Below are positions 10,450-20,610 of a DNA stretch of 64,000 nucleotides, piece after piece; the first letter of the stretch is position 1, and each line of letters starts with the position of its first letter. Below the pieces are notes generated by a model. The model saw only the letters and a list, made by a program, of their open reading frames with translations. It was not told the DNA's origin and did not search any database. The translations under genes were made by a program, and so were the position numbers. This DNA is from Trichobilharzia regenti (lineage: Eukaryota > Platyhelminthes > Trematoda > Strigeidida > Schistosomatidae). The stretch covers positions 62,001 through 126,000 of the forward strand of contig CALYDD020000410.1 in assembly GCA_944472135.2 (NCBI GenBank). Reading direction: 5' to 3'.

Positions 10450-12426
10450 GATAATTAGTCCAAAAACTCATTCGACACCGTCAATGGGATAACATTTTCA
10501 CCACTGAGTCCCTGAAGGCTGTAGTGTGCCTATTTTACAGGAATGTTACCTTTTGTCTAGATATTATTGCTCCAAAGAAAATAGTGAAACTAAGTAGACA
10601 CCGAGCTGTATATATTCCAAGGGCACACCGCAATAAGATGAGGAAGTTGAAGAAACACTACTGTTCCACTAAGGATATATTACTACTGCTCTCAATCTAC
10701 GAGCCAGTTGAATCTATCAAGTGCCTACACTCACAAAAGGACCTCGGCGAAAAGTCAAGTGTACTTAAAGTACCTCCAAAGTTTATAACCTAACAACACT
10801 TCTTAGAGGACGAATGCGGTCGACGACGGACATTTCCTACTTACTTCACGACAAAGTAATCGACAATAAGCTTGCCACCATCTGTGAACTTTTTGGTGAG
10901 TGGTTTGCGAACTTTAGTTTAGAAACGTGCATCCCGGGTGAAACCGCACCCCTTACTAGCTCCTCCCTCAGGAGCATAGTGTTCATCAATCTCTTAATAG
11001 GACAAGTAGTTAAAAGCCTTAGACCTCCTACTGGCTTTGGACCGGATGGCTTTGCTTAAATAATTTTCAAAAACATTGAGTGTGATATACCCCTATTACT
11101 TCTTAAATTCTTCTCAATATCTATGGACGCTGGCACTTACCCTAGTGAGTGGAAAACTAGCTTCATAATCTGGTGATAAGGCAAACGTCCGCAATTACAG
11201 ACCCCAGATATCCCACGAATCATGGAGAAAGTTGTAAAGGATCAATTGTCAGACTACCTGCTTAGGGAAGATCTTGTTACAAGATCTCAACACGGATCCC
11301 TCAAAAATAGGTCCTGCGTTACTTATCACTTCTAATTTTTCAACTTCATAACTAGTAGTCGCGAAGCACGTAAGCTAGTTGTTGTTCTCTACTTCGATAT
11401 ATCTAGGGCGTTCAACATGGTATCTCACAGTATCCTCTTTGAGAAGCTGTACTCATGTGGAATTCGCAATCCATTACCTAACTGGTTAAAGTCATTTCTA
11501 AGCAACAGGGTACAAATATCCAAAGTCGGGTCAGTGTTGTCTCATCCTAGGCAAGCCACAAGTGGGGTTGTGCAAGGTAGTGTCCTAGGACCACTTTTAT
11601 TTACAGTCTACATTAACAGCATTTGTAACTGCTCCACCTCAGGTAAACCATTCCTATATGCTGACGACTTCAAAGTCGTTTACTCCTGCTACAGTCATGG
11701 ATGAAACGATATGATAAGTAAAATGCATCTTGAAGTAATTAGTCTCGCAACATGGTGTGCTGACTCCTGTCTAAAGTTTAACACTGACAAATGCGGCTGG
11801 ATTTGCATCGGCAACTGTAACCTCGACCTAACTCTTGAATTAAATGGGCGAAAACTAGCCAAGCTGAACTCAGTTGTAGATCTCGGAATCAGATACTCTA
11901 GTAACTCAACGTTCTCTGAACAAACTGATTATGTCAGACGTAAAACACGAAGGCTCCTAGGATGCATAACTTGCAATTCTTTTTGTTGTAAAACTAGGGT
12001 ACTTCACGTCAAAATTACTCGGAACCGAAAATGGTGCGAACTACTCCACTAGATGTGATACCCTAGGACTAGAAACACTATGGCTAAGACGCCCGAGACT
12101 AAACTTAACACTTTACTATAAGCTTCTAAACCACTTAGTTTTTTACATTGACTAATGGCACTCGAATTTCAGATGAAAATGGCTACAAACTAAGACGCAA
12201 CAAGGGGACGGTAGCTATCGAACAATGTAATACAACCACCAGGCGAAAGTTTTACTTGATTAGGTATGCACAGATATGGGATAAACTTCCAATGGGAATG
12301 CGCCAAGCAGGTACATTGGCCTCCTTCAAAAAAGGGCTTAACGACAAACTACAAGAGTTTGCTAACGACAGTAGTCCTAGTTCCTATCTGAGAGCCTCCG
12401 AAATTATAGGTCCATTTTATGTATAA
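10450..12426 (+). pseudogene. CR1-A reverse transcriptase
   Basis: Pieces in different frames: 10,524-10,793 (linker), 10,814-11,059 (ending FGPDGFA, the fingers motif), 11,060-11,416 (frameshifted), 11,417-11,704 (GVVQGSVLGPLLF and catalytic YADD), 11,711-12,052 (thumb, CGWICIG) and 12,148-12,426 (C-terminus). The catalytic YADD is intact but at least five frame breaks make it non-functional. Best aligned by eye to CR1-B and CR1-C. Confidence 0.85.
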
Positions 12427-12430
12427 GCTT

Positions 12431-12617
12431 AAATACTACACCTGTTGTTTTTCGCCTATATTTATAATTTTAGATAAACATTGACGATTAATATACATAC
12501 CCTCAAACAGACAAAAAATTTCGTTTGTAAAACCTCTACCCAACACAATAAGTGGAATAAAATGGACATAAACCGACAACATGAAAAAGGTATAACTCAC
12601 CAAAACATCACATGGAC
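12431..12617. other. CR1-A 3' flank, nothing further recognised
   Basis: AT-rich, presumably the CR1 3' UTR. It ends where the LTR at 12,618 starts. Confidence 0.4.
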
Positions 12618-13354
12618 TGTCAGCCACGTCTCGTAAACCGTTAATGCCCAGCTCTTGCTGAACTCGGGCTCACGCTGTTCCTTGAAGTTTCTCAGAAACG
12701 CTTAGTAATAACGGACAAAAAATCCAAAACACCAGTTGTTTACTCGAGGACTCTTTATTGTTACACCAACATATAAACAATGTTATAACTAAGGTCTGTG
12801 AACAAATATTACAATAATAAATCACAATATTACTTCTGACGGTTTACTGCTGACTTCTTTCTGAACAGCGACCGATGAGACGATGACTGTCGTATTGATG
12901 CCTCCTCGAAAATTAGGGAAGTTGGTTTTGAGCAAACAACCACGAATTGATCATTCAGTCTTCAGCTACATTGACACTCCACGGTAAAATACGGATCCAT
13001 CCCTTTTTTCCATCACGACCAATACACGTTGACTTGGATGTCATTGCGAGAACCTGGGTCACATGGACAGAGCTGAAATGGAAAACAAACAGAAAAGCCA
13101 ACACACCACAAGCATACCCACAGCACAATCTCACACATCAATGACGACCTGCGCCTTCCAGTTAAAGGCATTCTCTTGCAACACAATCTCCACTTGCTAG
13201 AATGACTCTTGCAGAATGCAACGTGAACATAGCACCACCTCACCATACTCCACGCACATCGTCTTATCTACTCACTACCAATTACCACTGCAATCGCTTG
13301 TCACTCATTCTGCCTCAGTTCTAGTAACGGTGACGTATGCGAGCCTCAGTCGTC
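12618..13354 (-). mobile_element. PAO-like 3' end: LTR plus pre-LTR region
   Basis: The LTR is at 12,618-12,976 (TGTCAGCC...CATTGACA). It is followed by the segment that precedes the 3' LTR in full copies (minus orientation), up to CCTCAGTCGTCT near 13,354, where similarity switches abruptly to a gypsy pol gene. No gag part remains. Confidence 0.75.
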
Positions 13355-14789
13355 TGAGTTGCCCGAGGTCGCCTACGGAGTGCATGCAGTAGAACAAGAT
13401 CCACTAAAACTTGCGTGCAGGCAACGGTTGGACGATACGCTGAATACAGTAATAGAGTTGATCACCAACGGAATAGATGTGGATCAAGCTACAGCCTGCA
13501 AGGAGCTAACCACATTACTCAGACAGAGAGATCGACTAAGAGTGAACGCCTACGGGACTCTGACCTGGCAAGAGAACGACGGAAGCTGGCTGGCTGTCAT
13601 ACCTCAATCGTCGCGCCACTACATGATAGAAGAATGTCACCAGCCAGCACATACAGGCGTGGCCAGAACAACCGACCTCCTAAGACAAAGTGCGTACTGG
13701 CCAGATATGAGAGAAGACGTAGCAAGATACGTATTTGGATGTCCACGGTGCTAGCTAATGAAAGGCGACCAGTGCATACGACCACCGCTTCTGTCGATTC
13801 CAGTTACCGCGATAGGTGACTTGTGGTCCGTGGATGTCATGGGTCCATTTCCTCAGACATCCAATGGTAATCAGTACCTCTTGGTGATGACGGAACACAC
13901 GACACGATGGGTAGACGCCATAGCAATCCCAGACCAACGTGCAACGACCGTGATAGATGCAGTAGTTAGACACATTGTTGCAGACCACGGCGTACCAAAC
14001 ACAATACTGACAGACCAAGGTCCCTGTTTCGAGAGTGAAGAGTTTACTTCCCGTTTGCAACAACTGGGCATCAAGAGGATCAGAACGACCCCATACCATC
14101 CACAAACGAATGGCCTAACGGAGAGAAACAACCGTACACTGAAGGAGTGGCTGGCCTCGAAGGGCGGTAACTGGGAAACGGAACTTCCACTGATTTTACT
14201 AATACATCGTGCTACCACTCAGGAAACAACGAAGAAGTCACCCTTTCAACTGATGTACGGTAGAAAACCACGATTACTGATACACAACGAGAACTGGTCC
14301 CTTCATCAAAAGTGGAGCACGACGAAATTATAAGCAGAGAGGAAAGAGGCAGTCAAGAAGGTAATGCAGAAGCAGCGGGGCGACGTCGCGAAGTCTTAGC
14401 TGAAAGGAAAGACTTAGTGCATTACCTTTGCAGTCGGGGACCAAGTGAAGTGTCGAGACAGAAGATATACAGTTGGATGCGGGTCAGGTTCACGAAACTC
14501 CTTCCAAAGTAGGAAGGACCATACACAATCACAAAAAGACGGGGTCAAGTATATACCATCCGAAGAGGTGACAAGCAGAAACGAGTTAACGCCAGTCAAC
14601 TCCGAAGATGGGTACAGTGGGACAAGCCGATCAGTAACAATCATCAACTAGAGGATGTAGCACCCAGAAGGTCGGAACGTCTGCGCACGAAGCTATTTGA
14701 CGGAGGGACGAGCGTGTTGAGAGCAGGCTGCTAGCCAATTGGTAGACATTAATCTACGTCTATGTCTAGGTCACTAATATTGGCCGTGA
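13355..14789 (+). mobile_element. Ty3/gypsy element, 3' part of pol
   Basis: Only the integrase and C-terminal pol region remains, entered directly from PAO-like sequence at 13,355. Its base composition is richer in GC than its surroundings. It differs from the gypsy element at 29.8 kb. Merlin interrupts the region downstream of pol at 14,798. Confidence 0.8.
13359..14725 (+). pseudogene. Gypsy pol: integrase with HHCC and DDE core
   Basis: The first frame (13,359-13,754) ends with the integrase zinc-binding H...H...C..C (HYMIEECHQPAHTG, later CPRC) and is stopped by TAG right after CPRC. The same frame resumes at 13,758 with the rve core: D in WSVDVMG, D in ILTDQG and E in LTERNN, so the DDE triad is complete. 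After 14,333 the frame shifts. The C-terminal tail near 14,540-14,720 shows IRRGDKQK and RRSERLR, typical of gypsy pol ends. The enzyme would insert element cDNA. It is inactivated by the stop, the frameshifts and the absence of protease and RT. Confidence 0.85.
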
Positions 14790-14797
14790 GAAAATAC

Positions 14798-15682
14798 GGC
14801 AAAGTTAAACTTTCGACACCACTAACAACCAATCAGCAGACGACCTCGAACGGACCAGTCACATTAAAGAGGCATATATGATGAATGGAAATGTATATTT
14901 ATAGAAAAAAGCATAAAATAGATGATGAAAAAGGTTACATGGGATATCTTTCTCAAACATATGAGAGAAAAATCTCCCAGTTTAGCATGGGACTGTCAAT
15001 GGAGAAGTTACACCATATCCTGTACATATATTCATCCAAATGACTATAAATGAGATCCTTTTGAGATACATTCATAGCCCTTATCGTATTTTCCAACCTG
15101 CCCCAAAATCCTTCATTAGAATTTGAATGTGTCCTCGTAACGGGATCCACAAAATCACTTGAATGGTTGTCTCTATGATGAATATATGCCAGAGATGACA
15201 GCGAACTGTAGCCTTTCCGTGTGTATAATTGACCCCCGCTTAACAATTCTGGTAACAATGGGTATAGGAGTAGTTGTTTTTCTATCTGCTATCCTAAGGG
15301 AGAGAAGCGACCTGGCGAAAAAAGTTCCTACGAAATAATAAAATTATCAGCGTACCCTCTCTAGTGTAAGTAGGCTTCAAACATATAGCACAACGATGAA
15401 CAAACCCATCAGTTGATTTGGTATAGCTTTTTAAAGTCATGATACCACCACACAATCAAATTCGTTCTTTCCGGAGCAACTCAAATCTAGGAAATACTGG
15501 AAAACACCAAGCTCCTCGAATTTCAACAATAGCCTTGTAAGGTCACGCATTAGAAATGAATCAAGCGCTATACAACATTGAACTGCGTTCGTGAACCTCA
15601 TTGGATAATTCGACATCGTTCGTGAATCTCATTGGATAATTCGCTGATTGGTAGTTAGTGGTGTCGAAAGTTTAACTTCGCC
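14798..15682 (-). mobile_element. Merlin-type DNA transposon, copy 1
   Basis: 885 bp with terminal inverted repeats of about 40 bp (left GGCAAAGTTAAACTTTCG, right ending CGAAAGTTTAACTTCGCC). It is flanked by an 8-bp target duplication, gaaaatac/aaaaatac (7 of 8). Merlin elements are known to make 8-9 bp duplications and occur in schistosomes. The transposase remnant is on the minus strand. Confidence 0.8.
14953..15258 (-). pseudogene. Merlin/IS1016-type transposase fragment
   Basis: 101 codons including DNHSSDFVDPVTRTHSN then EGFWGRLE, which match the ISXO2/IS1016-like DDE transposase signature (NHS..FVDP.T..HTN.IE..W..L). The second catalytic Asp region is damaged here (YTRKGYSSL against HTDKSKGYNSL in the copy at 37 kb). 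Far below the usual ~270-330 residues, so inactive. Confidence 0.75.
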
Positions 15683-15690
15683 AAAAATAC

Positions 15691-15940
15691 GAACAAGGCT
15701 GATTCAACAACCAATCACAGCAGACTTAACGTTGGCAAATATGATTCGCAGATAGATGGCCTCACTTTCCGAGAAACCCGAAAACAACCAATCGGAAGAC
15801 TGTGTATGTCTACTTGAATAAGCTATCACAATGTACAGGAAATACATATAAATACGTGTTGATTTCCGTAATAAAACGATCTGTTGCTGGCCCTTGTCTT
15901 CTATTGTTACATGGTCATATTTATATATGCCGTTGTTAGG
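15691..15940 (+). repeat. Possible 3' LTR of the gypsy element
   Basis: Lies after the Merlin insertion. It contains TATAAAT (15,847-15,853) and AATAAA (15,870-15,875) in promoter/polyadenylation order, as expected in an LTR. No second copy is present in the window, so the ends cannot be fixed. Confidence 0.35.
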
Positions 15941-17040
15941 ATTTATACAGTTAGATGTCCTTTTGAAGTACAGAAATCGTGCCATGAGCTTGTTTTCGGA
16001 GAGTTTATTAACAAGCTGTGGCGTAGCAAGTTATTCAAAATCAGGAGCCTTAGCAATAGAACGCATTCCCACAGATAAGGCGGGTTTCACTCAGTCTGCA
16101 CCATCACATCCGCTGAATAGCAATTTGATCGGACATCTGGTTATTTTGATTCTGCTTTGTAGGACATCAAGTTTTCCAGTTTCATTTTTCCCACTTAAAA
16201 TTTTCTGCAATTTGTTAGGACGATCGAAGAGTAACTTTTGATTATTTTTTCGTGTTTTCCAGTGGAAACTAAGTCAGAGGAACTGAGGCGCAAGTTCATT
16301 TCTAGACAACTTTGGTAGAATGCAGAAGGACAAACCCTTGAAAGAGAACTTGGTCTTATATAAAATTTTGTTTTATGAAGTTTTTAATGGGGTTAGTGTT
16401 GAGGATGACGATGTTCGCTTGCTTCGTTTGGGTGATAGCCGTGGTGATTAAAAGCCCATTTCAAGTAACTCACAATATGAAGATAAGCCGGCAAGAAAGT
16501 TAGAATTAGAAGATTAATCGAGGCAACCCACCCTCAAGCCAGACGTAGGTCTCAGGACGGGGACGAGGTCGTTTTTGAGCTCCACTGCTAATAATGCGTG
16601 CATGCCAAGGGTTGATATTATTTGTTTTAATGGTAATCCTATTCATTATGGAATTATCATTGGCCAGTTTTGGAGCATAATCGAGAGTAAGTTGGGTGAT
16701 GAGGGAAAGGAGTTCACATATCCTCTGCATTTTTGTTGAGGAACTTGTCAGCGAACTTGTAAGGGATTCAAGCATTGATTTTTAGAGATACGATTAATTA
16801 GTTACAAGATTCCATCATCAGCTGACACTTGTTAGAGAACCACTGGAGGTGATCTCACTGACCTCGCTATAAGACTCTGTGACGCTTATGTCACTTTGAA
16901 AGGTACGTGGTATATTTCCGGTTTCAAACTCCCACGAAAGTCTAGAACGAGTTATTAGCCATTTCTCTACCTAAATGCAGGCAAAAGGGGATGATGCGGC
17001 CGACAGAATTTTGATGACTGTTAGAGAGCAAGAGTTCGGG
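15941..17040. other. Mixed decayed sequence
   Basis: At about 16,250-16,500 the plus strand reads VSVEDDDVRLLRLGDSR, which resembles part of a LINE ORF1 protein. On the minus strand 16,506-16,775 is an 89-codon open frame with no recognised domain. The rest is unassigned. Confidence 0.35.
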
Positions 17041-18421
17041 GATCTCGTTAAGTTTGCATAACTAGTTTAATTCCACTGAGGAAATACCGCTATTTCACTC
17101 AATCTACGGGTCCCTTGGTTACATTTAGTGCTTACGCCCTCAAGATGACTTCACTAAGGATCTAAATGCACTTAAAAATACCCCCCAGGCCTATAATCTA
17201 ACCGTATTCTTAAAAGGAGAATGTGGTCGACAAGAGACATTCTGTAATTACTTCACGTCAAATAATCTCCGATAACCTTAACACCGTCTGTGAGCTTTTC
17301 AGTGAATGATTTGTGAATTTAAGCTCAGAAACACTCATCTCAAATGAAACGTCTCCCCTTACTACTAATGATAATAGAAACGCACATCCCTGGTAAAACC
17401 GCATTCCTTACTAGCCCCTTCCTCAACAATACAGTGTTCGCTAGTCAGTTGATAGAACAAGCAGCTCACAACTTCATACCTTCTGCTAGCACGGGATAGC
17501 ATGGCTTCGCCTCAGTTATTCTCAAAAGCAGTGGGTGTGATGTTCTTCTGCTACTTCTTGGTCTCTTCCCAATATCTATGGACCCTATCACTCACTCTAA
17601 TGAGGGTGTCAATCACGTCTCATAAACCGTTAATGCCCAGCTCTCGCTACGCTCGGGCCCACGCTGTTCTTCGAAGATTTCTCAGAAACCTTAGTTATAA
17701 CGGACGCAAAAAGCAAAACACTGATCTGCCGCTTTAGATTTGTTTATTGTTACACCAACATATAAATGGAATAAGCGAACTAAGGTCTGAAAACAAATAT
17801 TACAATAATAAATCATTGTATTACTTCTGACGATGTTTCACTCTTCTTTCTGAACAGCGACCGATGAGACGATGACTGTCGTATTGGTGCCTCCGCGAAA
17901 ATTGGGGAAGTTGATTTTAAGCAAACAACCAAGAATTGATCGTTCAATCTTCAACTCCATTGACAGAGGGGAAAGTTAGCTTTATAATTACACGCTATAA
18001 AGCTGATGACAGTGTAATATTCGCACTTACAGACACATAAATACAACCTTAGTTATCTCGCGAGTCATGTGGAAGGTTGCCAAATATCAGTTGTCAGGTT
18101 ATCTATTTGAGTGAGATGTTGTTAAGAGGTCTCAACATGGATTTCTCAAAAATGGGTCGTGCTTTACTTGTCACCGACTGTTTCAGCAGCATCACTAGTA
18201 AGCGTGAAGCGGACAGACTAGTTATTAATCTCTTATTCAATATATCAAGGGCATTTGACGTAGTATCACACCGTATTCCTTTTGAAAGGCTGTGTCCATA
18301 TGAGATTTCTATTACCTTGCATAACTGGTTAAAGTCATTTCTAAGTGTAGGGTGCAAATAATCAAAGTCTAATCTGTGCCACCTCACCGTGAGCAGATCA
18401 CAAGTGGGTCTTACAGATTGC
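17041..18421 (+). mobile_element. CR1-F: decayed CR1 reverse transcriptase fragment
   Basis: Similarity to CR1-A is clear around 17,215-17,500 (ICELFGEWF-like linker, degenerate GFGPDG region) and again at 17,966-18,370 (NISRAFDVVSHRIPFERL, LHNWLKSFLS). The two parts are separated by a solo LTR. Truncated at both ends and full of stops. Confidence 0.75.
17607..17965 (-). repeat. Solo LTR with 5-bp target duplication
   Basis: 359 bp, TGTCAATC...CATTGACA, flanked directly by GAGGG on both sides (17,602-17,606 and 17,966-17,970). A solo LTR with a perfect target duplication is the expected product of recombination between the two LTRs of an insertion. It fixes the family's duplication length at 5 bp, as in BEL/Pao elements. 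Confidence 0.9.
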
Positions 18422-18424
18422 ACC

Positions 18425-18835
18425 ATAGTTATAATAATGTATATTTTCATATAAACATAAATTTACATGAAAATGGATGCCATATTTACAGGCACGATCA
18501 AGCATGATATAATATCGAATCGTAGATTGTCTATAAGTTAATAACGTTTCAACTGTAAAATATTTGATATATATATATATTTACACTCATTGTCTGAACC
18601 AGGCCGTATAGATATTGAATTGTACAATTGTCCTCCAGGTTGCGCGGGAAAACCGACATCGTTTCGTTTTCATCCCGAGGTTGTGGGCATACGATAACCA
18701 ACCAGTGTTACGGTAAGTACAACGTTTACAACGGATTGAAAGATGTTTTAGAAAACTAAAAGCGCTAACGTGAATCATTAAAGCGTAATCAAATAAATAA
18801 GTGCAAGTATCAATCACAAATGCATTTAGAATGCA
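18425..18835 (-). mobile_element. Retroposon N1, 3' fragment
   Basis: Reverse complement of the N1 3' half, including hairpin, GGCACGATCAAG and the conserved block with the GTAAGT site. 5'-truncated and more diverged than the other copies. Confidence 0.75.
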
Positions 18836-19026
18836 AATACAAGCCCATGCTTGTATCGCGGTATGTTCGGATGAAGTGTCTCATACGACGATTGTATCGC
18901 GGTACTTTCAACGTTTGCGTTACATTTTTACGTGATTCGTTACATAAAATTTATCTTGTTGTAGTACTTGCACAAGTACTATACCACTTCCATACTTGTA
19001 ACCACTAACTCTCATTTTGAATAGTT

Positions 19027-20610
19027 ATGGTTAATCAAAGTAAAAAGCAACGAACCCAATCCCCTGTAAAACTGGTGTCTAATTTAACGTCCTTGATTGC
19101 TACATCAAGCAACACCCCCCCAACAAACGGCTATAGTGAGTCACATAACTCACGTGTATGCCGTAAGCGTCGAGCTGAAACTGAGGATAAAACTGTACTG
19201 ACAGCCAGTATTAGCACTACTCCTAAAAATTTGGTACCCTCTGCTCATACAGAACTCCTCCCTTCACCTTATGTGCTTATGGAGAAACTCCAGCCATCAA
19301 GCTCTTTTTCAGTACTATCTTCAGAAATAGAACTTCTAAAGTTGTCTATAGGAGAACTTAAGGCTGAGTCAAGGGAAATAAAAAACAGTAAGTCAGTAAA
19401 TGCTGGAAACATCGAAACCAATACCGAGATATCCAAATTATCAGATCAGATCAGCGATATCAGATCGCAGGTCTGTGAACTGACACCTCTAACTATCCTC
19501 ATGAAAACGGTAAACCTTAACAAGCTTGACACAGAATCGGTAACTAAGGTAGATAACCTCATTAACTTTGTTACCACAGAAGTAACAAAACGACTCGACG
19601 CAAAACTGAGTGCTATTGTCTACAACGTTCCGGACAATGAGGCACTAAAAAAGGCACAGCGCATCTTACTTAGTGAAGCGAAAATGCCTAACTCCAAGAC
19701 TAAGTGCTACAGGCTGAAGAAGAGTCAACATGAAAAGTGTTGTCCTATTCGTTTTCAGTTCGAAACACCGGCAGAGATCAGAAAATTCATTCACTCCCAA
19801 CACACCCTATCGCAAGCCAGAAACTACAAACATATAAAGGTCGGGGTGGAAAAAACAGTTATAGAAAGGCGCGCACACAACTATCTCACTAAGACTAATT
19901 GTGAAATAGCTAATAGGACATTGCAAACAGCCATTATTCCCAACCCTGTGAAAGATACAGTAGACCCCACCGCATCACCCCTCTCAAAACACACAGAAAT
20001 ATCCCATCAGAGTGCGACACCAGCCGAAAGGCCACTAGACTGTAACCAAATAAATAATAAAACCATACCACCCATCACCGCAGAATCTAAAATGCCACTA
20101 AATAACCCCAGAAAAAAAGTTAAAATCCCCCGAAATTCGACATTGTCCTCTCCTAGCTATAACTCCATTGGTAAAGATAAGGAAAATATGCCCCTAAATC
20201 ATACCAACAAAAACAGTGGCAGCTTAAATAAGCCCACACTCCCCACGGTTAATAGTATTAGCACTCACAACGTGCTAAATCGCACCGTGGCACACACTAA
20301 TATCCAATGTCACAACGATGTCACCCTAAATAGTACAAGTGGTAATAGTCAGAACTCGGCTACCAACAACTCAGGGTCTTCAGAGTATGGCACACAAACA
20401 AATTTCGACCGGATATATGGTACAAGTCTGCTGGGAACTAAACCACAATGCAGTACACACGAAACCCACACAAGGACACAACTAGCATCAAACAATAGGT
20501 GGAATAATAAGCCGTGGTCATCACAAGGATCCAATCATTTTTTATCCCCCGCGTCCCTGTCAGCGTTGAAAAAGCAGCTGGTAGGGATGTTAACACTCCT
20601 AAACCACTAG
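19027..20610 (+). CDS. CR1-B ORF1 protein (527 aa)
   Basis: Open from an ATG after a short 5' region. A coiled-coil-like segment spans roughly residues 95-160 (SSEIELLKLSIGELKAES, ISKLSDQISDIRSQV). A folded RRM-like segment spans roughly 190-290 (AIVYNVPDNEALKKAQRIL, CYRLKKS, CPIRF, KVGVEKTVIERR). From about 300 on it is a long Asn/Thr/Ser/Pro-rich disordered tail. No CCHC knuckle is seen. In LINEs of this clade ORF1 binds element RNA. It overlaps ORF2 by about 97 nt in a different frame, so ORF2 may be expressed by reinitiation or frameshifting. Confidence 0.8.
   Translation: MVNQSKKQRTQSPVKLVSNLTSLIATSSNTPPTNGYSESHNSRVCRKRRAETEDKTVLTASISTTPKNLVPSAHTELLPSPYVLMEKLQPSSSFSVLSSEIELLKLSIGELKAESREIKNSKSVNAGNIETNTEISKLSDQISDIRSQVCELTPLTILMKTVNLNKLDTESVTKVDNLINFVTTEVTKRLDAKLSAIVYNVPDNEALKKAQRILLSEAKMPNSKTKCYRLKKSQHEKCCPIRFQFETPAEIRKFIHSQHTLSQARNYKHIKVGVEKTVIERRAHNYLTKTNCEIANRTLQTAIIPNPVKDTVDPTASPLSKHTEISHQSATPAERPLDCNQINNKTIPPITAESKMPLNNPRKKVKIPRNSTLSSPSYNSIGKDKENMPLNHTNKNSGSLNKPTLPTVNSISTHNVLNRTVAHTNIQCHNDVTLNSTSGNSQNSATNNSGSSEYGTQTNFDRIYGTSLLGTKPQCSTHETHTRTQLASNNRWNNKPWSSQGSNHFLSPASLSALKKQLVGMLTLLNH

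Larger units (their letters stand above)
7571..12430 (+). mobile_element. CR1-A: decayed CR1-like LINE with N1 inserted
   Basis: The order is ORF1 remnant, endonuclease N-part, N1 insertion (8,990-9,998), endonuclease C-part and reverse transcriptase, all on the plus strand. It parallels CR1-B (19,027-24,786) domain by domain. Many frameshifts and stops make it a dead copy. It ends near 12,430 with the C-terminal residues EIIGPFYV, like EIIGPFNV of CR1-C. Confidence 0.85.

Noticed and set aside
19000..19030. Trematode spliced-leader RNA gene or tRNA genes in the window
   Set aside because: Looked for a spliced-leader-like exon with donor and for tRNA cloverleafs; only the tRNA-like box inside the hammerhead repeat was seen.
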